A stretch of 64,000 nucleotides of DNA. Origin: Paenibacillus sp. PL2-23. GTDB taxonomy: Bacteria > Bacillota > Bacilli > Paenibacillales > Paenibacillaceae. This document shows positions 16,623 to 25,526 of the stretch, in pieces. The stretch lies in contig NZ_CP162129.1 in NCBI RefSeq assembly GCF_040834005.1, positions 973,501 to 1,037,500 on the forward strand. Reading direction: 5' to 3'. The notes under the pieces were generated by a model. It ran no database searches. It saw only the letters and a list, made by a program, of their open reading frames with translations, and was not told the DNA's origin. A program made the position numbers and the translations under genes. Each line of letters begins with the position of its first letter. Position 1 is the first letter of the stretch.

Positions 16623-17952
16623 GTTCCTTGTCCTGCGTCAGCTCCAGCTGAATGACGGTAGCTCGTGGATCTGGCAGCGGGTAGGAATTATGCTCCGGGC
16701 TTGCGAAGTTGACGAAGGCATCGGAGGTGTATTCCGTCGCGTTCCACGGCCGGCTTGTCATAAGCTCAGACCCGTCAGCCAGCAGTCTGGCCGACTTGAT
16801 GCGGCCATTCAGACCAACAAGCGGAATGGGGCCGACGCTTGGCTCGTGAACATGCGCGTACAGCGTGGCGCCGTTCCAGGTGTAGCGGCCCCACTCCGGC
16901 TTGGGCAGCGGAGCCGCCTTGCAGCCGTAGATGCTGTCGCCGTTATCCCGCATCCATTCGCCGACCTCCGCGAGAATATCCAGCGACTCCTTCGGGATGC
17001 GGCCCTTGGCGTCCGGTCCGACGTTCAGCAGCAGATTGCCGTTCTTGCTGACGCACTCTGTCAGCTTCCGAATGATCGTTGTTGCGCTCTTGTAGTTCCG
17101 GTCTGCGGCTGCGTACCCCCAGTTGTTGTTCAACGTAATGCAAGCCTCCCATGGAATGGGATTGCCGCTGTCGCCGGTCACGCCGGTCGGTGGAATAATC
17201 TGCTCCGGTGAGGCGAAGTCCCCTGCATAGGTTGTCGGGTTGTCTGTATAAATGCTCCCGGAATGCGAGCCGCTGCCCTCCAGACGATTGTCCATGATGA
17301 TATGAGGCTGAAGGGAGCGCATCATCTCCATCAGCTCCGCTGCCTTCCATTTCTCTCCATTCATATCGTCGTAGGAGAAGTCGAACCACACAATATCCAA
17401 TTTGCCGTAGTTCGTTAGCAGCTCCCGGATCTGGCCGTGCATGTAGGACACGTAGCCGCCGAACGACTCCGGATTCCGCTTGTACGCTTCATTGTCCCTC
17501 ATGGGGTGCACGCGATCGCCGTAAGCAGGGTAGTCCTCATGATGCCAATCCAGCAGCGAATAATAGAGCCCCACCTTCAAGCCCTCCGCCCGGAAGGCGT
17601 CCAGAAATTCCGCGACGAGATCCCGTCCCGCTGGGGTTCGAGTGGATTTGTACTCCGTCAGCCCGCTGTCGAACAAGCAGAAGCCGTCGTGATGCTTCGC
17701 CGTCAGCACGGCGTATTTCATACCTGCCTCCTTGGCAGCCTTCGCCCAAGCTTTAGGGTCGTACTCTACGGGATCAAATGCGTGGAAATACGGCTCATAA
17801 TCCTCCACGCTCATCCGCTCGGTGCTTCGCACCCATTCTCCTCTGGCGGGTATGGCGTACAGCCCCCAATGAATAAACATTCCGAATCTTGCGTCCTGGA
17901 ACCACTCCGTGCGCTCTGTTCTCTCGCGAATCAGCTCTTGCCCGGTTTTCAT
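16615..17952 (-). CDS. Alpha-L-fucosidase, glycoside hydrolase family 29
   Basis: A 445-residue cytoplasmic GH29 protein without a signal peptide. The N-terminal RFGMFIHWGLYAIPARGEW and AKHHDGFCLFDS are family hallmarks. The nucleophile should be the Asp in LDIVWFDFSYDD (about residue 200). The enzyme removes alpha-linked L-fucose by a retaining mechanism. The divergent AraC regulator at 18079 is probably its regulator, acting on the 126-base intergenic space. Lack of a secretion signal implies that imported oligosaccharides are its substrates. Confidence 0.92.
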   Translation of the reverse strand: MKTGQELIRERTERTEWFQDARFGMFIHWGLYAIPARGEWVRSTERMSVEDYEPYFHAFDPVEYDPKAWAKAAKEAGMKYAVLTAKHHDGFCLFDSGLTEYKSTRTPAGRDLVAEFLDAFRAEGLKVGLYYSLLDWHHEDYPAYGDRVHPMRDNEAYKRNPESFGGYVSYMHGQIRELLTNYGKLDIVWFDFSYDDMNGEKWKAAELMEMMRSLQPHIIMDNRLEGSGSHSGSIYTDNPTTYAGDFASPEQIIPPTGVTGDSGNPIPWEACITLNNNWGYAAADRNYKSATTIIRKLTECVSKNGNLLLNVGPDAKGRIPKESLDILAEVGEWMRDNGDSIYGCKAAPLPKPEWGRYTWNGATLYAHVHEPSVGPIPLVGLNGRIKSARLLADGSELMTSRPWNATEYTSDAFVNFASPEHNSYPLPDPRATVIQLELTQDKELT

Positions 17953-18078
17953 ACCGCTAGCCTCCCCTTCATTTCCAAAATTTCAGCTTCAGTCTAGCAG
18001 GATTATGGTAGAATAAACAGATAATCGCGTAACCAGCGCGGGTACAAAATTAACTTTTTCGGGAGCTGTTCCGACGCC

Positions 18079-18903
18079 ATGATCCGAAACGATACCCATA
18101 CAGCCCTGCAGGATATGCTGATGAACATGCAGGTGCAGATTGACGAGGCGCAGCTGACGCAGTGCTGGCACGATTGGCGCGATATCGACTATTGTCCGGC
18201 GTATAACAAGCTTTATTTTATTATGGATGGAGAGGGCTGGATTAAGATTGGCGAGCTGGAGCTCTATCCCAAGCCAGGTCAGCTGATCCTGATGCCGGCG
18301 CATGTTATGCAATCGTATTCAGCGCTTGAAGGCAGGCCATTCCTGAAGTATTGGTGCCACTTCCGAGCGGTCGCCGCCGGCGGGGACGTGTTCCAGTGGC
18401 TCGATGTGCCCTACTGCTATGAAGGGTTGTCCCGTTCCGAGGTGGAGAGGTTGTTCAGCGAGCTGGTGGAAGCGCACCGGAGTCCAGCGTTTGCCGCCAG
18501 GCTGAAGGAGCAGTCTCTGCTGCTGCACTTGCTGTCAGATATGCTGGAGGGACTGCCGCTGCAGGTGCAGAAGGGCCAGTCGCACGAGATGGAGCGTCTG
18601 ACCTTGATCCAGCAATACATAGACCGCCACCTGCACAAGGAGCTGACGCTGGAGGAGATGGCGGAATTCGCGCATTTGCACCCGAACTATTTCAGCAAAT
18701 ATTTCAAGAGACACTTCGGGATGCCTCCGCTTAAATATGTCAGCCGCAAGAAGATGGAGCGGGCCAAGCTGCTGCTCAAAACAACGGGCTCCAGCGTTAA
18801 GGAAATCGCCTTGGCTACGGGCTTCGAGGATGCCAACTACTTCTCCAAGACCTTCAGGCGTGAGGTCGGGTACAGCCCGACGGAATACCGTCTCAGTCTG
18901 TGA
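18079..18903 (+). CDS. AraC-family transcriptional regulator
   Basis: A 274-residue regulator. The N-terminal cupin-like sensor domain (about 15-150) has GEGWIKIGELELYPKPGQ and LILMPAHVMQSY, typical of AraC arms. The C-terminal 100 residues carry two helix-turn-helices; LTLEEMAEFAHLHPNYFSKY and the closing FEDANYFSKTFRREVGYSP are clear. It lies divergent from the fucosidase gene and most likely activates it in response to a sugar. A possible -10 box TAGAAT sits at 18009-18014. Confidence 0.93.
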   Translation: MIRNDTHTALQDMLMNMQVQIDEAQLTQCWHDWRDIDYCPAYNKLYFIMDGEGWIKIGELELYPKPGQLILMPAHVMQSYSALEGRPFLKYWCHFRAVAAGGDVFQWLDVPYCYEGLSRSEVERLFSELVEAHRSPAFAARLKEQSLLLHLLSDMLEGLPLQVQKGQSHEMERLTLIQQYIDRHLHKELTLEEMAEFAHLHPNYFSKYFKRHFGMPPLKYVSRKKMERAKLLLKTTGSSVKEIALATGFEDANYFSKTFRREVGYSPTEYRLSL

Positions 18904-18983
18904 TGGGGACATTTCCATCCAGGCTCCAGAGGTATATAATGAGTGGCAGGCAGCACATTACCGGATAGGAAGGTGAGCAGGCT

Positions 18984-19898
18984 ATGAAATATAGAAGATT
19001 GGGCAGCACAGGATTAGATGTATCCGTCGTTGGTATCGGCACCTGGCAGTTCGGCGGCGAGTGGGGAAGGGAATATACCCAGGCGGAAGCCGACGCGATT
19101 CTCGATAAGGGCTATGAGCTTGGCATGAATCTGATCGATACGGCGGAATGTTATGGCGATCATCTGTCCGAGAGGCTGATCGGCGATTATCTAAGCCGCA
19201 GAAATCGCGAGGATTGGGTCGTCGCCACCAAATTCGGCCATCGCTTCCACGACTTGTTCTCGCGCACGGACGCGTTCGATGCCGCAGCTGTTCTTGCTCA
19301 GCTCGATGCTTCCTTGAAGGCGCTGCAAACGGATTATATTGATCTATATCAATTCCATTCGGGTCCCGATGCCGCGTTCGATAACGACGAGCTTTGGACA
19401 ACGCTCGATAAGCAGATAGAAGCAGGGAAGATCAGGTATCTTGGCACATCCATCGGCAGCAACGACAATCTGCATCAGACGCAGGCGTCCACGAAGGTAG
19501 GCTCGCGCGCGATTCAGGTGGTCTACAATCGGCTGGAGCGCCAGCCGGAGGAGCGGGTATTCCCTTCCTGCGAGGAGCAGAATTTGGGTGTGCTTGCGCG
19601 AGTGCCGCTCGCCAGCGGCTACCTGAGCGGCAAATACAAGCCCGGCGCGGTATTCGCGGGCAATGATGTACGGCATCGGCACGATGCTGAAGCGACCCGG
19701 CGGAAGCTGGAGGAAGTGGAGCGCATCGGCCGCGAGGAGGTGCCGGACGGCGTGGATATGGCGAGCTGGGCGCTCGCCTGGTGCTTGAAGCATCCAGCCG
19801 TTACGACGGTTATTCCGGGGTGCAAGGATCCCGCTCAGGTCGAAGCCAACGCGAAGGCGGCGGAGCTTGTGGTGGAGCCGCATCCGCAGGATGTGTAA
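18984..19898 (+). CDS. Aldo/keto reductase
   Basis: A 304-residue NADPH-dependent (beta/alpha)8 reductase. The catalytic tetrad is readable: Asp in NLIDTAECYG, Tyr in the same segment, Lys in VVATKFG, His in YQFHSGPD. Similar to the YcsN/PhcF-type general aldo/keto reductases. Substrate unknown. AGGAAGGTGAG precedes ATG 18984. The gene follows the AraC regulator by 80 bases in the same direction and could be in its regulon with the fucosidase. Confidence 0.92.
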   Translation: MKYRRLGSTGLDVSVVGIGTWQFGGEWGREYTQAEADAILDKGYELGMNLIDTAECYGDHLSERLIGDYLSRRNREDWVVATKFGHRFHDLFSRTDAFDAAAVLAQLDASLKALQTDYIDLYQFHSGPDAAFDNDELWTTLDKQIEAGKIRYLGTSIGSNDNLHQTQASTKVGSRAIQVVYNRLERQPEERVFPSCEEQNLGVLARVPLASGYLSGKYKPGAVFAGNDVRHRHDAEATRRKLEEVERIGREEVPDGVDMASWALAWCLKHPAVTTVIPGCKDPAQVEANAKAAELVVEPHPQDV

Positions 19899-19970
19899 GG
19901 TGCAGTAGCAGGGGGTTGAGTCAGGCACGGCATGAGATGGCCGCAGCTTCCATTGACCCTCGAAATCGAC

Positions 19971-19976
19971 TATAAT
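19971..19976 (+). promoter_or_regulatory. Probable -10 box of the diguanylate cyclase gene
   Basis: TATAAT at 19971-19976; the best -35 candidate is TTCCAT, 18 bases upstream. A start near 19983 would give a leader of about 55 bases to the proposed ATT start. Confidence 0.45.
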
Positions 19977-20038
19977 ACAGGTCAAATGTATAGTTTCGAC
20001 AACAGTCGACAAAGTGCGGCTTTAGGGGGCTTGCGGCT

Positions 20039-21679
20039 ATTAAATTACGAACCTTTTTTTCGTTATCATTTGCCGGATTAATTATTATTGTCATTACGAT
20101 TATGTGCGTGCTGATCAGCCAGCGGACAAGCCAGGAGCTGAGGAAGGAGATCGGCGGCAACCTGTCGGGCCTTGCCTTCCAGATGTCCGACAAGCTGGAT
20201 CATTACATGTGGTCCCGTTACAACGAAATATTGATGCTCAGCACGCTTAATGTGCTGCGGGATTATGAACAGGTGGATGAAGCGCAGCATCTTCTGGATG
20301 AGCTCAGCCATGATATTCCATCGTTCTCCTGGGTTGGTCTGACGGATGCGGCGGGCAACGTAATGGCGTCTACAGGTGAAATTTTGGTCGGAGCCAGCAT
20401 AGCCGCTCGCCCGGTCTATTTGGAAGCGCTCGAAAAGCCGTTTATCGGGGATGTGCACGACGCGGTGCTGCTTGCCAAGCTGCTTCCCAATCCTACTGGA
20501 GAGCCGCTCAAATTCGTGGACGTGAGCGCGCCTTTATTTAATGATGCGGGTGAATTTACAGGGGTGCTGGCCGCGCATCTCAGCTGGCGCTGGTCGATGG
20601 AAATACGGGACTCTGTATTCCGATCGCTGCAGGGTGATGGCTCGCACGCTATTGAGGCGTTTGTTCTTAGCGCGCATGATGACGTTGTGCTGCTTGGACC
20701 GGAGGCGTGGATTGGCAAGGAGCTGCCTCTTGATGGCCTGCATGAGCGAAGCGAGATCGGCGATTGGGAGGTTCAGAAGTGGCCGGATGGCAAGTCCTAC
20801 CTAACCGGCTTTGCGGTAGGCAAGGGATATCAGAATTATCCAGGCTTGGGCTGGAGAGTTGTGGTGCGGCAGCCAGTCGATGTGGCGTTCGCTGCTGTGA
20901 ATAAGCTTGTGGTCGATATCGCGCTGACAGGTGTCTTGCTGACCGTCATCTTCGCCGGGCTTGGCTGGCTTCTTGCGGGCAGAGTAGCGGGACCGTTGTC
21001 CCGGATTTCTGCGGCTGCCGATCGCTTGCGCTTCGGCGAGAAGGCGGAGATTCCGATATCCAGAGGCATCAAGGATATTGAGGTGCTCTCCAGCTCGCTT
21101 CGCGGCCTTGTGGTGGCGCTGACGGAGACGGAATCGCAGCTGGTTCGGATGGAGGATCGAGCTCACCGCGACAAGCTGACGGGGCTTCTCAACCGCTCCG
21201 CGTTGGATACGAATATAGCAGCTTCGATTCATCGGGCGGAGGAATTGGACGGAGGACTGGCTTTCCTCTATCTTGATCTGGACGGCTTCAAGGGCGTTAA
21301 TGACACGCTGGGACACGCCGCCGGGGATGAGCTGCTCCGCCAGGTGGGGCAGCGGCTAACAGCCGCGGTTCGAGGACAGGATCTGGTATTCCGGATGGGC
21401 GGCGACGAATTTGTGGTCATTCTCGCGCTGCCTGAGCGAGGCTCGCTGCTGGAGGCCAAGGAGATTGCCCACCGGCTTCTCGTTAATCTGCGCAAGCCGT
21501 ACTATATGGCAGAGGGAGGCGCGAGCATCGGCTGCAGCATCGGAGGCGCTCTATGGCCTGAACATGGAAGAGACGCAGAGCTGCTGCTGAGGCTAGCCGA
21601 TGAAGCCTTGTATGAGTCGAAGAGCAACGGCAAAAACACATTGACCTTTGCCACCCCCGTCCCTGCAAAAGGGAAATAG
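20039..21679 (+). CDS. Membrane diguanylate cyclase with periplasmic dCache sensor, HAMP and GGDEF domains
   Basis: About 546 residues if started at ATT 20039, which gives IKLRTFFSLSFAGLIIIV, a normal membrane anchor, behind TTAGGGGG (20022-20029). The first in-frame ATG, at 20102, would cut the helix in half, and no GTG or TTG lies in frame between. An extracytoplasmic dCache-like region (about 45-290), a second membrane helix (about 300-320), HAMP, and a GGDEF domain with the intact FRMGGDEF motif follow. It makes cyclic di-GMP from two GTP. A strong terminator follows. No EAL domain is present. Confidence 0.85.
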   Translation: MKLRTFFSLSFAGLIIIVITIMCVLISQRTSQELRKEIGGNLSGLAFQMSDKLDHYMWSRYNEILMLSTLNVLRDYEQVDEAQHLLDELSHDIPSFSWVGLTDAAGNVMASTGEILVGASIAARPVYLEALEKPFIGDVHDAVLLAKLLPNPTGEPLKFVDVSAPLFNDAGEFTGVLAAHLSWRWSMEIRDSVFRSLQGDGSHAIEAFVLSAHDDVVLLGPEAWIGKELPLDGLHERSEIGDWEVQKWPDGKSYLTGFAVGKGYQNYPGLGWRVVVRQPVDVAFAAVNKLVVDIALTGVLLTVIFAGLGWLLAGRVAGPLSRISAAADRLRFGEKAEIPISRGIKDIEVLSSSLRGLVVALTETESQLVRMEDRAHRDKLTGLLNRSALDTNIAASIHRAEELDGGLAFLYLDLDGFKGVNDTLGHAAGDELLRQVGQRLTAAVRGQDLVFRMGGDEFVVILALPERGSLLEAKEIAHRLLVNLRKPYYMAEGGASIGCSIGGALWPEHGRDAELLLRLADEALYESKSNGKNTLTFATPVPAKGK

Positions 21680-21680
21680 G

Positions 21681-21706
21681 AAAAGCGCCTGCGGGCGCTT
21701 TTTTTT
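21681..21706 (+). terminator. Rho-independent terminator of the diguanylate cyclase gene
   Basis: AAAAGCGCC, loop TGC, GGGCGCTTTT and a run of T residues to 21706. Confidence 0.9.
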
Positions 21707-21753
21707 GTTGGAGGCGTGCCTAACCTATGTCCTGCCTTCGCTGTTATCGTCTG

Positions 21754-21782
21754 TTGACAACGTTAACTGTAACTTATATAAT
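21754..21782 (+). promoter_or_regulatory. Consensus sigma-A promoter
   Basis: TTGACA (21754-21759), 17 bases, TATAAT (21777-21782): a perfect match. Transcription from about 21789 shows that the upstream-most ATG at 21794 would be nearly leaderless and supports a later start for the gene at 21887. Confidence 0.85.
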
Positions 21783-21886
21783 TACAGTAATGAATGACAA
21801 GTAACTTTCTTATTTTAATTGATGTGTACACAGAAAAGTTACAGTTAGTCGCATTCAACGATATGAACGATGGGCGGTGCATGGAG

Positions 21887-22255
21887 ATGAGATTCAATGT
21901 TAGTGATTGGGTTCATGCGAAAACGGTCGAAGGCGAGATGGTATTCGGTTTTGTCGAGGCGGTGGATTCCGTGCAAGGCATCGTCACGATACATGTCGTC
22001 CACTCTGATCATGAGGAACGAGTCGGATTGGCGGCGACTGTCCGAGCCAGCACAGTGAAGAAAGTGCCGGATACGAATCTAGATGATGTTCGGGTTCCGG
22101 AGCTTATCGACCTTGCTTTGGCAACTTGGGACGAAGTTTGGTTCAGAGAGCTGACGGGAGGAGCGGTTGGTAATACGCCGAACGCATTCTGCTACGAAGG
22201 CGGAACGGCGCTTAAGATCATTCCGTCGAACCGGGTAAGCAAGTATTTGAGCTAA
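21887..22255 (+). CDS. IDEAL-domain-containing protein
   Basis: About 122 residues from ATG 21887 (MRFNVSDWVHAKT). The central part is a small beta domain (about 5-60). The C-terminal half carries LIDLALATWDEVWFREL, which fits the short IDEAL motif found in Firmicute proteins. ATG 21881, two codons earlier, is equally possible; no strong ribosome site marks either. Starting at 21794 would add residues unlike the family. A consensus promoter and a leader of about 95 bases precede it. Function unknown; perhaps an adaptor or regulatory protein. Confidence 0.65.
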   Translation: MRFNVSDWVHAKTVEGEMVFGFVEAVDSVQGIVTIHVVHSDHEERVGLAATVRASTVKKVPDTNLDDVRVPELIDLALATWDEVWFRELTGGAVGNTPNAFCYEGGTALKIIPSNRVSKYLS

Positions 22256-22264
22256 GAAGATGGG

Positions 22265-22293
22265 AGAAGCGGGCCTAGAGGCTCGCTTCTTTT
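22265..22293 (+). terminator. Rho-independent terminator of the IDEAL gene
   Basis: AGAAGCGGGC and GCTCGCTTCT with TTTT following; it abuts the tandem repeat array. Confidence 0.75.
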
Positions 22294-22300
22294 CGTTCCC

Positions 22301-22789
22301 GGCATGCGATAGCCACACGAGAGATCGCTATGGTGGTGAAACAGCAGCTAGTTTGCCCAGTAACCACACGGGATGTGGCTATTACGCCAAATGAGGGTTC
22401 TCGGCACGCGATAGCCACACGAGAGATCGCTATGGTGGTGAAATAGCAGCAAGTTTGCCCAGTAACCACACGGGATGTGGCTATTGCATCAAATGAGGGT
22501 TCCCGGCATTCGATAGCCACACGAGAGATCGCTATGGTGGTGAAATAGCAGCAAGTTTGCCCAGTAACCACACGGGATGTGGCTATTACGCCAAATGAGG
22601 GTTCTCGGCACGCGATAGCCACACGAGAGATCGCTATGGTGGTGAAATAGCAGCAAGTTTGCCCAGTAACCACACGGGATGTGGCTATTGCATCAAATGA
22701 GGGTTCCCGGCATTCGATAGCCACACGAGAGATCGCTATGGTGGTGAAATAGCAGCAAGTTTGCCCAGTAACCACACGGGATGTGGATA
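22301..22789. repeat. Five 102-bp tandem repeats with internal inverted repeats
   Basis: Units start at 22301, 22403, 22505, 22607 and 22709; the last is cut short near 22789. Each holds ATAGCCACA near its start and TGTGGCTAT near its end (arms about 60 bases apart), plus the small hairpin CCACA-CGGGA-TGTGG. Variants alternate: units 2 and 4 share CACGCG and TTGCATC, units 3 and 5 share CATTCG, so a 204-bp pair was itself duplicated. The period is a multiple of three, which keeps a minus-strand frame open, but that frame has no ribosome site. The stretch from 22790 to 22944 carries the promoter region of the next gene. Confidence 0.95.
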
Positions 22790-22944
22790 TCGTACCGCAA
22801 ACTTCCAGCTGGCTTGCTCTTCATAGCAAGAAATACACGAATAATTCTAATGATTCGATATTATTTCACGTATACGCGTGCCATTTATGCTATATTGTTC
22901 ATGTTATGCTTGGAAACCGGCTCTGCTGGCATGGAGGGAATAAG

Positions 22945-24222
22945 GTGCAGATCGTTAAAGATTTTCTGCTGAATGTACTCATCGTATCGCTGCCGCTCAT
23001 TCTGTACCCTTTCATGTATCGCTTCTTCAGAGGGAAAAGGATTGCTTTTCAAACGATGCTGTGTGCGTTGTTTGGCGTGTCCATTCTGCTGACGATGTGT
23101 TTTCCGGTGGTGATGAATGGCCTTAATTATGATATGCGATCGATCCCGCTGACAATCGGAGCCTTGTATGGCGGAGGCTGGGTTGCGCTCGCGCTGTATG
23201 GCACGGTAACGCTGGGGCGAGAAATGCTGGGTTCAAGCGATTTGGGCTGGTATATACTTGCGTTCATACCCAGCTTCTTCTTTGTTCTAGTAGCTATACG
23301 GTGGTTCGAGAGAGCGAGATTGCGCCAAAAGCTGGGCATTGCGGTAGTGGTGTGCACGCTGGTTAAAGGGATTACGATCGTTTTGTTTCTTCAATTTACC
23401 GGCAGGCAGGATCGATTTTGGTCCCACTTGGAGGACACGCTGATCCTGTACGCGATCCAAGGCTTAATGGCGGCAGCGTTCGTATACGCGATTGAATTGG
23501 TGCACAGGCATTACCAGATGCAGGAAGAGGTCGTCAGAAGCGAGAAGATGAGGCTGGTCAGCGAGATGGCCGCTTCGGTAGCTCACGAGATTCGCAATCC
23601 GTTAACATCGGTGAAAGGCTTCATTCACTTGATGGGCGGGGCTGAGGTCAGCCCGGAGAAGAGAGCATTCTACAAGGATATTTGCTTCACGGAGCTGGAA
23701 CGTGCGGAGAACATCATTTCGGATTATTTGTCCCTCGCTCGCACAGAGCCAGAGACGGTTGAGACGATAGACCTTAATGAGGAAGCCAGCTACCTGTCCA
23801 ATATATTGCTGAATTACACGAACCTGAACAATATCAAATTGTATATTGCGTTGCAGGATTCCGTTCCGCTGCAGACGCGAGGAGACCGCTCCAAGCTCAG
23901 ACAGGCGCTTATTAATATTGGCAAAAATGCAGTAGAAGCGATGCCCGATGGGGGCTCTCTGGAGCTTCGGACAGAGGTTCGCCTGGACAAAGCGACGCTG
24001 AGCATATCGGATACGGGCGTCGGGATGACGCCTGAAGGGATCGCGCGGCTGGGTACGCCGTTCTATTCGACGAAGGAGAAGGGTACAGGGCTTGGCACGA
24101 TGATTTCGTTCAGTATTATTAAGAAGATGGACGGCAAAATTGAAGTGGACAGCGAGCCAGGGAAGGGCTCCAAGTTTACGATTATTTTGCCCAAGAGTGA
24201 GTATGCTTCAAAAAAACATTGA
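22945..24222 (+). CDS. Orphan sensor histidine kinase with LytS-like (5TM) membrane domain
   Basis: About 425 residues from GTG 22945, which has GGAGGG (22933-22938) at 6 bases; longer extensions run into the repeat array. Six or so membrane helices (about 1-200) resemble the 5TMR/KinB-type sensor. The kinase core has ASVAHEIRNPLTSVKGF with the phospho-acceptor His, N-box LINIGKNAVEAMP, DTGVGM, FYSTKEKGTGLG and a GSKFTIILP end, like sporulation and KinB kinases. No response regulator is adjacent. A TGCTATATT extended -10 lies at 22888-22896. The sugar transporter genes follow 77 bases later. Confidence 0.88.
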   Translation: MQIVKDFLLNVLIVSLPLILYPFMYRFFRGKRIAFQTMLCALFGVSILLTMCFPVVMNGLNYDMRSIPLTIGALYGGGWVALALYGTVTLGREMLGSSDLGWYILAFIPSFFFVLVAIRWFERARLRQKLGIAVVVCTLVKGITIVLFLQFTGRQDRFWSHLEDTLILYAIQGLMAAAFVYAIELVHRHYQMQEEVVRSEKMRLVSEMAASVAHEIRNPLTSVKGFIHLMGGAEVSPEKRAFYKDICFTELERAENIISDYLSLARTEPETVETIDLNEEASYLSNILLNYTNLNNIKLYIALQDSVPLQTRGDRSKLRQALINIGKNAVEAMPDGGSLELRTEVRLDKATLSISDTGVGMTPEGIARLGTPFYSTKEKGTGLGTMISFSIIKKMDGKIEVDSEPGKGSKFTIILPKSEYASKKH

Positions 24223-24299
24223 CGGAATTATCTAAATCCGATAGGATTACTTGTATTAATGTAAATTTACATAAGCACAGTCAGAAGGGGAGAGAAATC

Positions 24300-25415
24300 A
24301 TGAAGAGCAAGAAGCTTAGCGCAATGCTGGTATTGATGCTCGCGATTGTCATCGCGGCTACCGGCTGCGGTGTGGACAAAAGCAATACAGGCAATGGAGG
24401 CAGTGCAGCGGCAGAAATTGAAAATTTGCCGGCAGCGTTGAAGGAGAAGGGCGACATCAACATTAAGGTCATCCGTAAGATCGGCGGAGACGATCATACA
24501 GCGCAATTCCTGGCGGGAGCGAAGCAAGAGGGCGAGGCGCTTGGCTTTAAAGTGGACACGTTCTCCGCTAATGGCGACTCCGTAAAGTTCCTTGACGCCA
24601 TCGATCAGGCTGCCGAAGGGGATGTGGACGCGGTTGTGCTCTCGCATGCCGACGTGGAGGCTTCGGTCGCAGCGGTCCAGAAGCTGCGTGACAAAGGCAT
24701 TGAGGTCGTGGCGTTCGATTCCACGCCTGCAATTGGCGAGATTGAAGGCGTAACGCTCACGTCCCAGAAGGACGAGGCGCTTGCACAGCTCGCGTTGGAC
24801 GAGCTTGTGAAGCAGCACGGCAACGAAGCGAAGATTGTATATCTATGGGTGGACGGCTTCCCGCCGATGGTTCGCCGCAATGCGGTGTACCAGGACGTGC
24901 TGGCCAAAAATCCTGGCATTCAAGAGCTGGCCCGCTTCGGCGTTGCATCCCAAAACACATCGGTCGAAACGCAAAACGCGGTAGCCGCGATGCTGGCCAA
25001 ATATCCGAAGGGCGAGCTTGATGCGATCTTCGCGACATGGGACGCATTCGCGCAAGGCGCGCAGCGCGCTCTGGTGGAAGCGAACCGTACGGAAGTGAAG
25101 ATTTATGGCATCGACGTGTCGAACCAGGATCTTCAGATGATGCAGGAAGAGAACAGCCCATGGGCGGCTACGGCTGCAGTCGACGCCAAGATGGTGGGCT
25201 CGGTTAACGTAAGAATCGCTGCCAAGAAGCTGGCAGGCGAAGAGACGCCAGCGACGTTCGATCTGGACGCTGCATTAATTACGCAGGAAGCGCTTGGCCA
25301 AGCCAGCGAGACGGTTAACGTTGCTACGCTTGCGGACATTATTCCGGGCTGGGGCACGACGGACGCCTTCGAAGAGGATTGGATCAAGGCTTTGAAGGAA
25401 GCTAACGGTAAATAA
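24300..25415 (+). CDS. Sugar ABC transporter substrate-binding lipoprotein (RbsB-like)
   Basis: 371 residues from ATG 24300 behind AAGGGGAGAG. The lipoprotein signal ends at AATGCG, so Cys is lipidated and the protein sits on the outer face of the membrane. The mature part is a periplasmic-binding-protein type 1 fold (Peripla_BP_4) with VDAVVLSHADVEASVAAV and VVAFDSTPA, as in ribose, galactose and autoinducer-2 binding proteins. It should deliver a sugar to the ATPase/permease encoded next. The ligand cannot be read from sequence. A hairpin separates it from the ATPase gene. Confidence 0.9.
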   Translation: MKSKKLSAMLVLMLAIVIAATGCGVDKSNTGNGGSAAAEIENLPAALKEKGDINIKVIRKIGGDDHTAQFLAGAKQEGEALGFKVDTFSANGDSVKFLDAIDQAAEGDVDAVVLSHADVEASVAAVQKLRDKGIEVVAFDSTPAIGEIEGVTLTSQKDEALAQLALDELVKQHGNEAKIVYLWVDGFPPMVRRNAVYQDVLAKNPGIQELARFGVASQNTSVETQNAVAAMLAKYPKGELDAIFATWDAFAQGAQRALVEANRTEVKIYGIDVSNQDLQMMQEENSPWAATAAVDAKMVGSVNVRIAAKKLAGEETPATFDLDAALITQEALGQASETVNVATLADIIPGWGTTDAFEEDWIKALKEANGK

Positions 25416-25477
25416 TTAGCGTACCTGCAAGAGCAACATTTCATAGATTTGATGGTATAATAGGTTCAATCATGCTG

Positions 25478-25504
25478 GCGCCCTCGTCTATCGGATGAGG
25501 GCGC
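25478..25504 (+). other. Intercistronic hairpin in the sugar ABC operon
   Basis: GCGCCCTC (25478-25485) pairs with GAGGGCGC (25497-25504) without a T-tract. Such stems after binding-protein genes usually stabilise the upstream message or attenuate the distal genes, giving excess binding protein. Confidence 0.6.
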
Positions 25505-25526
25505 TGGACCTTGTCTGGGGAGGAAG

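Noticed and set aside
21794-21886. N-terminal extension of the IDEAL protein from ATG 21794
   Set aside because: The consensus promoter puts transcript start within a few bases of it, and the added residues do not look like the family.
22275-22775. Minus-strand frame of about 166 codons through the 102-bp repeats
   Set aside because: Open only because the repeat period is a multiple of three; no ribosome site, GTG start inside a repeat, and it runs into the terminator of the IDEAL gene.
22301-22789. CRISPR array
   Set aside because: Units are contiguous 102-bp copies with no unique spacers and no cas genes.
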